A stretch of 14,036 bases of DNA from Pleurotus ostreatus/Saccharomyces cerevisiae fusant (lineage: Eukaryota > Opisthokonta), in the NCBI GenBank assembly GCA_024196135.1, contig JAMQCK010000917.1:1-14036 (forward strand), read 5' to 3'. This document shows positions 1-8,592 of the stretch, piece by piece (within the stretch, counting starts at the first letter, position 1; each line of letters begins with the position of its first letter). Under the pieces are notes generated by a model that was not told the DNA's origin, made no database searches, and was given only the letters and a program-made list of their open reading frames with translations. A program made the translations under genes and the position numbers.

Positions 1-2090
1 GATGAGGCGCATTCGTGCAAGTGCGTGGCGGGTATGTTTATGTTTGGGGGTGTTCTGACTTGGCGTTGTAGGTCTCGAACAAGCAAGACAGCGAAGGCGG
101 TTTATGCCTTGCGCGCAAGGCGACGATGGGCTGTCACAGGTCAGTTACCCCCAACTTGACCTTCTCCTACTGATAGCCGCTATTAGGAACACCCATTGTG
201 AACAAGCTTGAGGACCTGTACTCCCTTCTGTGAGTCTAGCTGAGTGGTATACTTGGACGAGCGCTCAGACTTCTTCAGAAAGTTCCTCGGCTTCAGACCC
301 TGGTCTGAATTCTCCTTCTTCCGCTCGTAAGCATCTCCGCCACCGCATACTACCTCGTCCCCACGCTGACACTCCCGCGTCAGCTTCATCACCATCCCCT
401 TCCTCGCGCACGACCCCAAAGCCATCGAGGTCGTGCAGACGATCCTCGAAAGCGTCCTCCTCCGCCGAGAGAAGAACATGCGCGATGCAGATGGGAAGCA
501 GATCGTCGAGCTGCCACCGAAGGAGGTCGTCGTCGAGGAGCTACTCTTCTCCGCCATGGAGCGCAAGATCTACGACTCCATCTTCTCGACCGTCAAGAAG
601 GACTTCGACCGCCTGAACGCCAAGGGCCTTGTCAGTCAGAACTACACGCACATCCTGGCGATGCTTATGAAGTGCGTTCGTTGGCTGATCTTGACACGTT
701 GTTCCGCCGCTTACGCTGACCTTGCTGCGCACAGGCTGCGCCGCGCGGTGCTGCATCCGAGCCTCGTCGCTGCCGCGGTGGCCGCGGACGCCAAAGACCC
801 GGACGACAACGGAGAGATGAGCGCGGGCGACATGATCAAGCAATTTGCGGACGGTGGAGGCGAAGACGATGGGAGCAAGGCGTTCGCCGAGAACGTGCTC
901 GCGCATCTATCCGAAGAGGACTTTGACGAGTGCCCCATCTGTCTCGATGTCATGGAGCGACCAATGCTGCTGCCGGGGTGCTTTCACAAGTGGTGCGTGA
1001 CTTCATTTGAGGAGTGGACGTATCGAAGGCTGAAGAGAGGCAAAGCTGCAAGGACTGCATCATCATGTACATTACGAACTGCGAGCAAAAGGGGACGCAG
1101 ACGAGGTGCCCTAAATGCAGCAAGGGACCCTTCAAAGTGATTGGCGTCGCATCTTACCAGTGTAGGGTACTGATCACAGCGCACAGGAGGACGAGCTAGT
1201 CGAGGTCGTATTGAACAAGAATCCAGCCCAGTCGCCGGACTCGGAGCAGACCCAGCCTGAAGTCGTGCTACGCCGTAACGATTTCCGCACATCGACGAAG
1301 CTCAAGGCGCTCATGGACAATCTCCGTAAGCCAGCGGATCTATCTCTGCAGCAATCTTGGTCGGTCTGACCTGGACATTATCTACCTAGTGCGCCTTAAG
1401 AAGGAGGACCCGGGCTTCCGCGCTGTCGTGTTCTCGCAGTTCACCAGCTTCATGGACCTCATCGAGATTACGCTTAAGCGCGAGGGGTTCGACCAGTACC
1501 GCTTCGACGGCTCAATGGATGTCAAGAAGCGCAATCATGCCATATCCGAGTTCAAAGCGCCCTCGGACGCGCCCAAGATCATGGTCGTCAGCTTGAAGGC
1601 TGGTGGTGTCGGCCTAAACGTGAGCAACATCCGTCCGCTTGTCATTTACGCATGGCTGAGACGAGCGCCCAGCTGACCAACGCGAACTACGTCTTTATGG
1701 TTAGTGCTCTCGTTTACGATGTAATATCTGGGCTAACGGCTGCGCAGATGGACTGCTGGTGGAATGCAGCTACTGAAAACCAAGGTGCTTATATTCGCGC
1801 TAAAGCGGAACTTTCGTTGACAATCGCGACCAGCCATCGACCGAGTACATCGTCTCGGGCAGGAGAAACCTGTCTTCGTGAAGCACTTCATAGTACGTGT
1901 GAGCCTCGCGGTACCGACAGTTAGCGCTCATGCAACCTGTTAGATCTCGGATACCATCGAGGGTCGTATCTTACAGATACAGAAACGCAAGACTGCCATC
2001 GTCAAGGAGGCCTTCCGCGGGACTGCGCGCGACAAGGGTACCGATCCAGACAGCGTAGAGAACTTGAAGATCATGTTTGGGACGACGTGA
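1..2090 (+). CDS. RAD5: RAD5/HLTF-type SNF2 helicase with RING E3 domain, 3' part (5' end outside window)
   Basis: Orthologues polyubiquitinate PCNA with Ubc13-Mms2 and remodel stalled forks in the nucleus (family knowledge). Model exons: 1-20, 72-139, 187-229, 279-326, 384-671, 735-992, 1046-1136, 1187-1325, 1390-1619, 1673-1699, 1748-1784, 1834-1892, 1944-2090; this gives 484 residues ending at TGA 2088-2090. The window opens on the DEAH box (Walker B), followed by WAVTGTPI (motif III) and an LLRREK block. A RING finger is embedded between the helicase lobes at 931-1118; it has the pattern C-x2-C-x12-C-x-H-x2-C-x2-C-x16-C-x2-C, which appears only after splicing out 993-1045. The second lobe carries VVFSQFTSFMD, SLKAGGVGLN and the motif VI block AIDRVHRLGQ, and the protein ends in IMFGTT. 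The RING between the lobes and the TGTPI..LEDLYSL stretch favour Rad5 over Rad16 or Uls1. HIRAN and Walker A must lie upstream. No lesion is seen. Confidence 0.92.
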
Positions 2091-2370
2091 GATGCTAGGA
2101 CGTGTAAAACCTGTAACCTTGCTCTATCTATACGCTGCTCAAGTACTTGATCTTTGGTAGACCTCGGAGTTTCGGGTGGGAGACTGCTCTTCGAGACGGT
2201 TCAAGATGATGAACGCGTCCAATGACCGACGTCACCACGGTCGAAGAACAATGGGCGCGTTCTGGAGAACAATGGCCACAGTGATGTCATCAATAGTTCA
2301 TATTCGGCTGCGCGAAATGCGGGGTACATTTTCTTGTACTTGACCTCCATCCCACTGCGCTCACGACAAA

Positions 2371-3784
2371 ATGCCTACGACTCGTCGTCAAGCAGCGCAA
2401 GCTGAGAAGCACGAGGAGAAGCCTGCCCACGCAGGTAGCAAACGCCCACCTACTTCGCGGAAGGAAACCAAGAGCGCGGGGGAACCGCCCACGAAGAAGG
2501 CTAAGCCGACATCCAAAGCTAAAGGAGGGAAAGCCGCGAAGGCGAAGGCGGAGCCAAAGCAAGAACACGACAAAGAACACGAAGACTCGAAGGACCAAGT
2601 TGCGGAGGATAAAGAGAAGCCTGCCGCTGGCTCCAAATCTGCAGGACCATGGCACGCTGGTAAGACAATTCCGCGCGTCTCAAGGCTTCAAGATGACTAA
2701 TTATATAGGTACTATTGAGCGTGGTCACATATACTTCTTCTATCGTCCAAAGGTCCAGCTCGAAGAAGCAGCAAGCATCGACGACGTGAAGAACTTCCAC
2801 ATGCTTCTCGTGCCCCGTGCTCCCGAGTTCGCGTCGGGGAATGAGGGCGCGAGCAAGCCAGAGGACCCAGGCCAGGAGCAGGAGATGCAGATGCTGCAGT
2901 CCGGCGCGGACGCGGTCCCGGCAGAGCCCACTCATACGAAGAAGAAATTCTATCGCCTCATTACCTTGGGCAAGAAGCAGCTTCCGGATCCCGAGCACGC
3001 CACCGGCGGTAGGAAGGAGACATTCTGGGCTACCGTGACCGCTGTCGGCGACGACCACGAGTCTCTTGAGAAAGGCCTGGACGAGAAGACATACGAGACG
3101 AAGACACGCGGTGAGTTGTGCGGTCCGCTCTCATATCGACACCGCTGAACAATCACCGCTGAACAACCGCAGGTACGAGGCATCAGGCTCCTGCTCGCCT
3201 TGTCGCCCGAGGCGCCTACGCCATCGTCAACAACAACCCTCGCATCCCTAGCGGCCGTGAGACCCACTTCGGTTACCACCTCTCGCATCCGTCTGCGGCA
3301 GAGTTTACGCCGAATTCTGTGCAAGCCGAGCTGGGCATACACCCGGCGAACTCGTTCGTCATACAGGTGAAGAACCCTCTGGCGCCGTTGACGAACCCGG
3401 CCATGCGGAATCAGAAGGGAGCGGACTACCCTGAGGACATCATGGTCGATGTCTTTGGTAAGGGCGGCAGGAAGGGACGCGAGAATTACGGTCTTCGTTT
3501 CGCGCCCTGCGAGCGACCAGAGCTCCTCAATTATGAGGGTGCGCAGTTGCTCTTCATCGCTGCCCGCGATGGAGAAGAGGGTCTCGAGGAATCCTTGGGT
3601 GAGGGACGCGGCGAAGGTGAGCTTTGTTGGCGTTGCGTTATCGTCGAAGTGTTGACGGCCGAGTGTAGCATTATCTGAGGCAGAGAAGAAGGAGTCGAAG
3701 GAGGCCGTCAACGAGGTATTCTCTGAACTGGGCTTGCACTTGGAAAGGTTCCCTGCAAAGCCGCTGAGTGGGGAGTGGATTTAA
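2371..3784 (+). CDS. Conserved fungal protein with basic disordered N-terminus, probably nuclear; function unknown
   Basis: Exons 2371-2659, 2709-3110, 3173-3616 and 3684-3784 give 411 residues, with TAA at 3782-3784. Residues 1-96 are rich in Lys, Ala, Glu and Pro with several NLS-like patches (PTKKAKP, SKAKGGKAAKAKA), resembling a histone-H1-like or chromatin-binding tail. From residue 97 the character changes to an ordered domain starting GTIERGHIYFFYRPKV, then DDVKNFHMLLVPR and FYRLITLGKKQLPDP. After the second intron come NNPRIPSGRETHFGYHLSHP and DIMVDVFGKGGRKGRENYG. I have a weak memory of similar fungal proteins labelled 'BTB domain transcription factor', but I see no clear BTB fold signature, so I assign no function. 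ATG 2371 is the first Met in frame and lies 280 nt after the RAD5 stop. The repetitive composition of the N-terminus matches a real disordered tail rather than a frameshift. Confidence 0.85.
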
Positions 3785-4041
3785 AGATAGGAGTAGACGC
3801 AGAAAGAGGGTCTTGACGTGGGAGTCCCGGGCCTGAATGTAATCATATGTATCAACATTTGCTTCGCATGCGTTGCAAGGCCGTCGTGGGGGTCTGCGTC
3901 GAAGCTGTTGAACTTGAAGATCTCTCAATGACCGGCAAATGCCGCCCCGGCACGTGTGTGCTCGTCGTCACGACGTCACACCCCTGTTGCACTTGCGGCT
4001 TGCCACCGTCTCGTTATTCTCTCCACCGGCCATCTCTTCCC
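3785..4041 (+). promoter_or_regulatory. Spacer upstream of the BSP gene with E-box and CRE-like hexamers
   Basis: This 257-nt spacer must hold the 3' UTR of the preceding gene and the promoter of the BSP gene. It contains a perfect CACGTG palindrome at 3951-3956 and GACGTCA at 3972-3978, 15 nt apart. These are the core sequences recognised by bHLH and by bZIP (ATF/CREB-like) factors. Both are short enough to occur by chance, so regulation is only a suggestion. No clear TATA box is seen. Confidence 0.3.
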
Positions 4042-4827
4042 ATGGCACCAGTACCACCCGACGATAAGACTGGATGGCCGATTCCCAGACTCAGCATCCG
4101 AGTAGACGATCTCGCTCATGAAGGTGCTGTCATATTCTTCGATGTCGTCGATCCGTTAGCGGCTTTGAGAGAGGCTGTGACCGCCACTTTCACCTGGCTA
4201 TATACGAAAGAGAAGCACCCCAACAAGTTAGTAACCAGTAATGATCTCGTTATTGCACGCGAGGCTCATGCGCCTGCCCATGCACTAGCGTGGAATGTAT
4301 CAATCTCATACTACGACCTATGCCGGGTGTTGCGTATACGCATGGCTCCAATACAGACAAGGAGATCCACCTGTCTCTGGACCACATTGCCCGCTCAGCC
4401 GCACGGGCGAGGGGGGAGATCATGGGAGTTCTTGTTCATGAAGTCGTCCATTGCTTCCAGTATAACGCCAAGGGCACAGCACCGGGGGGCCTGATTGAAG
4501 GGATAGCCGGTCAGTCGGAATAGATCACTCATCACCGTCCATAAATCACTCACTCCAACTGCAGACTTCGTACGTCTCAACGCGAAGTACGCACCTCCTC
4601 ACTGGAAGCGCGACCCCTCCACGGACGGCAAGTGGGATGCAGGCTACCAGACGACAGGCTACTTCCTCGATTGGATGGAGCAGCGTTACGGCGATGGTAC
4701 CGTCCGCGAGATCAACGAGGTTATGCTTGACAGGCAGTACGACAGTCACATCTTCAAGGAGGTAACAGGGAGGAGAGTCGAGAAGCTATGGAAAATATAT
4801 TGTGAGGAAGTTGGTGGTGCGCCTTAG
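4042..4827 (+). CDS. Basic secretory protein (BSP)-type zinc peptidase, apparently without signal peptide
   Basis: Exons 4042-4226, 4289-4509 and 4565-4827 give 222 residues, about usual for a BSP catalytic domain. The BSP family (known from plant defence proteins, also in fungi and bacteria) consists of predicted gluzincin-like metallopeptidases. Seen here: HEVVHCFQ at residues 112-119 (the HExxH zinc site), GLIEGIAD at 129-136 (Asp136 is a plausible third ligand), and KWDAGYQTTGYFLDWMEQRYG in the C-terminal part, a hallmark stretch of the family. Translation starts best at ATG 4042 (MAPVPPDDKTGWPIPRLSI). The frame is open back to 3847, but the upstream residues are Cys-rich and unlike the family or a signal peptide. 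With either start, no N-terminal hydrophobic leader is visible, so a cytosolic location is inferred. The substrate is unknown. An alternative 3' splice would change the C-terminus (see findings). Confidence 0.9.
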
Positions 4828-5103
4828 CCTGGGAGAACTAGGTACGCATAACACTGCCCTACTCCTTGATGCTGACTCTTACGTGTTCCCCTTCAGCCCA
4901 TACCTCTTTTGTCCTAGACTTGATGAATGGACTAGTCGACTTGTGGATGGTTCCGGGCATCAAATCTCAGCAGCCGTACATACCACCCGACCAGCCCTCA
5001 ATGTGCCGATGCCGATTGAAGGTTTGCTTGACACTTCTGAACTAGGAAGAGTTGGCCCACATGAAAGCGATTTCATGTCGTTATTCGTAGTTCCTCCGTT
5101 TCT

Positions 5104-5131
5104 GCTGGTGGGCGCTTAACGCGCCACCAGC
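5104..5131. repeat. Inverted repeat / hairpin
   Basis: The arms GCTGGTGG-G-CGC and GCG-CCACCAGC pair over 11 base pairs with one bulged G and a five-base loop (TTAAC). It sits about 280 nt after the BSP stop and 600 nt before the halogenase. It could form in RNA of either strand. No T-run follows, and bacterial-type termination does not apply in a fungus. Confidence 0.55.
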
Positions 5132-5670
5132 CCATGATCTACTAAGCTGACCTCGCTATCATTTGCGCTGTATAGATTTGCTGGCCAAGATCTCCGTAAC
5201 GGTGTGTTATTTGTCGAAAGGGAATGGACAAACATACGACGCTCGCACTGCACGGGTGCTTCAGGTATGGTCATCCCCCGATATTTCTGGAGCGCTCGTC
5301 GAGCCACTAATTATCTGCACAGATGATGGTCCGGCGCAGTATCGCAACCCTAAGTCGTCCCCACGACTGACCAACAGTGGTCCGCTTCATCACGGCGCGA
5401 TCCACGGCTCTGAAGGCAGTATCGCAATACCGGTACCTTCTTCGATGGCAAGCGGCACGCTTGTCTTCCTCCAGATGAAATCTATCCATAGTGGTAGGCG
5501 GCATACCGCGGGATCCGTGAGTCTGGTCTTGATCAAGCGCCGCCACTCATTGCAGATCTGACATAATACTAGCCAGGAGAGGCGGCGCAATGGAGCTGTT
5601 ACGAGCGTCACACCATGGGTACGCTTATTGGTAGGGTATGTATCTCGGGCGCTCACAGGACAGACCGCAG

Positions 5671-5730
5671 TATAAAAGGATGAAGCGACATGCCCATACC
5701 ATACCCCCTCCTCCCCTCCTCTCTCAAGCG
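5671..5730 (+). promoter_or_regulatory. TATA box and pyrimidine-rich start region of the halogenase
   Basis: TATAAAA at 5671-5677 is followed by a C/T-rich tract at 5705-5726 and ATG at 5733. A TATA box about 60 nt ahead of the start codon, with a CT-rich initiation zone between, is a common arrangement in regulated filamentous-fungal genes. It supports both the orientation and the start chosen for the halogenase. Confidence 0.65.
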
Positions 5731-5732
5731 AA

Positions 5733-7903
5733 ATGCCTCTTCCTGTGGTACGCTACGGCCACTATCACTCGTGTTATCCCCTAATTACCCTACCTAGCCC
5801 GAGCACACCAAAGTCCTGGTCATAGGCGGCGGCCCGGCTGGCTCGTACGCCGCCTCGGCCTTGGCTAGAGGTGAGCTTCGACATCGTGTGCGCTCTTGAT
5901 CTCACTAATAAAGGCATCCAGAGGGTATTGAGGTTACCGTACTCGAACAGGCGTACTTCCCTCGCTACCATATCGGCGAAAGCATGATCCCATCGTGTCG
6001 GCCATTCCTGCGATTCATTGACGTCGAGGAGAAGGTCAAGGCTCGTGGCTTCAACGTCAAAGTAAGTTTGTCAGCCAGACGTTGCGACGGATTGCTCACA
6101 AGAATTCCAGAAAGGCGCAGCCTTGAAACTGAACCAGTACAAGCGCGAAGGATGTGAGTCCCCCTGGTCAATCATTCACGACCGTTGCTCACTTATGATC
6201 CAGACACCGAGTGCGATCTTCTGCCTAGTGGATTTTCTACCTATTTCTCATCAGCGATCCACAGCTTCGTCTCTCATAACCCGGAAAACGCGGCTTGGAA
6301 TGTCGTACGTGCTCTCCTTCAGCCACCCGAGCAACGCTGACGAAATGAGCAGGTTCGGTCCGAGTTCGACGAGATCCTCCTTCGTCACGCTTCGACCAGC
6401 GGTGCGAATGTTATCGAGGGCATTCGGATAGAGTCCCTCGAATTCGACCCACCACACGACGATTCTACCACACCTGCCTCCCTCCGCCCCGTCGCTGCGA
6501 ACTGGATCCGATCGGTCGACGGTAGTCGTGGTCGTATCGCCTTCGATTGGCTCGTCGATGCTTCCGGCCGTAACGGCATCGTCTCCAACCAATACCTCAA
6601 AAGCCGGACCTTCAACCCCGCCCTGCGCAACTCAGCCCACTGGAGCTACTGGAGGGGCGCTGGCAAGTACGCACCAGGCACGAAGCGCGAGGGCGCGCCC
6701 TGGTTTGAGGCGTTGACGGGTATGTCAGCTGCACTGTGGCCGCGGGGGATGTCTACTGACGCGGCCTTGCAGACCAGTCCGGATGGGCGTGGTTCATTCC
6801 GTTGCATAACGGGACAACGTCCGTGGGCGTTGTGGTCGCCGAGGATGTTACGCGGCAACTCAAGACCCAGATGCGTGCGGAGCGACCTGAGCTTGATACG
6901 CCTACGTTGCAGCGGGAGTTCTACGCCCGCCAGCTTGAGCGCGCGCCTGGCGTCAAGAAGCTCCTCGCGAGTGCGGTCCAAGTCGACAATGGTCGGGATA
7001 CCGTAAGGACTGCGGGCGACTACAGTTACTCGTCTAGTACCTACGCTGGCCAAAACTGGCGGCTTGTCGGCGATGCGGGAGGTGCGTGAGCAGCGAGGGC
7101 TTCTGAGTCTCGATACTGACCCGTTGACTTAGCCTTCATCGACCCCTTCTTCTCCTCGGGCATCCATCTCGCCCTGACCGGCGGCCTCAGCGCAGCGGCT
7201 ACCATTGCATCCGTGTTACGTAGCCAATGCACTGGAGAGCAGTCCATGAAGTTCCATGATGCAAAGATCGGCACCTCATACACAAGGTCAGTATCGCGAC
7301 TCCCTGTATCCGCGTATCTCACGCTGACCATCCCTTCCTACAGGTTCCTGCTCGTCGTGCTAGCGACCTATAAGCAGATCCGCAGCCAGTCTGCTCCCGT
7401 CCTTTCGAAGGTCAACGAAGATAACTTCGACCGCGCGATCGACTTCTTACGGCCGGGTACGTATGCCGGCTATCAGGATCAGCGCCAGCGCTCACATTGC
7501 TCCAGTGATCCAAGGCGCTGACGCCAATCATGGCCTTGATTCCAGCGATCTCAACGATGCCATGGACTTCTGCGAGACCGCATTCTCTCCAATGGCAGCT
7601 TCGCAGGAAGATGACTACGCACCGCTAATGCAGGTACACGACATGAGCGCCCTGCAAGCGCAAGAGGGCGCCTCTCCCCAGGAAGGGCGCGCTGGCAATG
7701 GCCACGGCCCCGCCGGGTCGCATAAGCTACCCGGGCGGAAGGAGGACGACCAGGCACGCACCGCGCTCCTGCGCGTCCACACGCAGAAGGCGGTCTTCGC
7801 GATGTACAGCTCGGACGGATACGAACAATATTTCGCCTCCGAGATTCTGGAAGGATTTTACTTGAAGATGAAGCGGGGCGAGCTGGGCATCGTCGAGGCA
7901 TAA
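5733..7903 (+). CDS. FAD-dependent halogenase (basidiomycete phenolic-halogenase type)
   Basis: Ten exons: 5733-5747, 5798-5870, 5922-6061, 6111-6153, 6204-6304, 6353-6719, 6773-7081, 7133-7286, 7344-7456, 7506-7903; 1713 nt, 570 residues. The family uses FADH2, O2 and halide to make hypohalous acid that halogenates an electron-rich, often phenolic or indolic, substrate. Seen: GGGPAG at 15-20 (FAD Rossmann loop), FPRYHIGES at 42-50, F-x-x-K-x-G at 73-78 with Lys76 as candidate catalytic lysine, WAWFIP at 251-256 (the W-x-W-x-I-P halogenase signature separating these from ordinary monooxygenases), and GDAGAFIDPFFSSGIH from 346. A separate flavin reductase would normally be needed. The first coding exon is only 15 nt; donor GTACGC at 5748 was preferred over GTGGTA at 5745. 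Residues about 450-520 are a low-complexity insert. Overall it resembles Armillaria ArmH-type enzymes, but its substrate cannot be read from sequence. Confidence 0.93.
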
Positions 7904-8592
7904 TGGACTCGACGCCGCTTGCCAAGAAAGAAAATTACTTCTTATGTTATGTTTTGCTCATATGTCGCCACATCGTATTCTAACAGTAATCTAATTGTAT
8001 TTGTGCTGCCTGGACGAAGCAAGACAGACGTATGTCATTTCTAGCCTGGAAAGCATAGCCTATGAAGACCCTGGATTCTGCAAGTGGATGCGACGCTTGC
8101 ACTCAGGGATCTCACCCTACTGCCATTCATTTGACGCCCTTGTTCGAGCCTTCGAGGGCGGCGTTGCATCCCCATGGACCGAAATCGTACAAGCGTCGGA
8201 TAAGTCCGACTAACGGATCAGCGGGAGCAGAAGTTAATCTGGCACGGATCCAAGGCGGGGCCGCACAAGTTCAACAGGGTAATTTGTGGCCACTCCCAAG
8301 TCCGACGGCATTTGCCGGTGGTTACCTTGCTTGTCCTCCGCCATCACCTTCCAGCAAGTCAAGGTCCGCGATTGCGACGTTGAACATTCCAAGCTACGCT
8401 GGATCAATCAAGTCTGAAGAATTGCAGGCTGCGCTCTTCTTCCACCACCGGGACCTAGAATCAGATTGAGTCAACCGTCATCATCGCGGTCTCCTTCAAA
8501 AGCAATTCTCTTTGTCGTCGACACACCCCTAGGCTGCTTCTAAGGCCCAAGGCCCATTCCAAGTTCGGTTTCCGCTGACAATATCTCTGACT
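7904..8592. other. Spacer between halogenase and kinase-like gene; no supported gene
   Basis: These 689 nt hold the A/T-rich 3' end of the halogenase transcript (7925-7990) and the promoter region of the next gene. Open frames at 7995-8213 and 8062-8469 overlap each other in different frames, have no family resemblance and lack a convincing intron context, so I treat them as chance. A small palindrome, GTCGGA-TAAG-TCCGAC, lies at 8195-8210. Confidence 0.6.

Larger units (their letters stand above)
4828..5732. other. Spacer between BSP gene and halogenase; no supported gene
   Basis: This stretch of about 900 nt has open frames on both strands (for example + 5163-5561 and - 5307-5546), but none resembles a family, has credible codon use, or joins to others through convincing introns. 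It holds an intron-like segment at 4842-4896 just behind the BSP stop, a hairpin at 5104-5131, and the halogenase promoter at its right end. The ~49 codons open from 5177 in another frame are within chance expectation. Confidence 0.6.

Noticed and set aside
1..2090. RAD5 region as a pseudogene, because no long single frame is present
   Set aside because: All apparent frame breaks fall at GT..AG introns of 47-64 nt, and the spliced frame restores every helicase and RING motif.
2950..3711. Minus-strand open frame (253 codons) opposite the 411-aa gene
   Set aside because: It overlaps three exons and two introns of the supported + gene, has Arg-rich low-complexity composition and no domain.
3847..4041. 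N-terminal extension of the BSP protein to an upstream ATG
   Set aside because: The added residues are Cys/Pro/Ser-rich, unlike the family and not a signal peptide. The family domain starts right after ATG 4042.
5163..5561. Plus-strand open frame of 132 codons in the spacer
   Set aside because: No domain, odd composition, and splice-like GT/AG pairs interrupt it. Other frames are equally open.
8195..8210. Small palindrome GTCGGA-TAAG-TCCGAC as an operator
   Set aside because: A 6-bp arm is expected by chance in 14 kb, and no second copy was seen nearby.
8062..8469. Plus-strand open frame of 135 codons before the kinase-like gene
   Set aside because: No family resemblance. It overlaps another chance frame (7995-8213) and sits where a promoter is expected.
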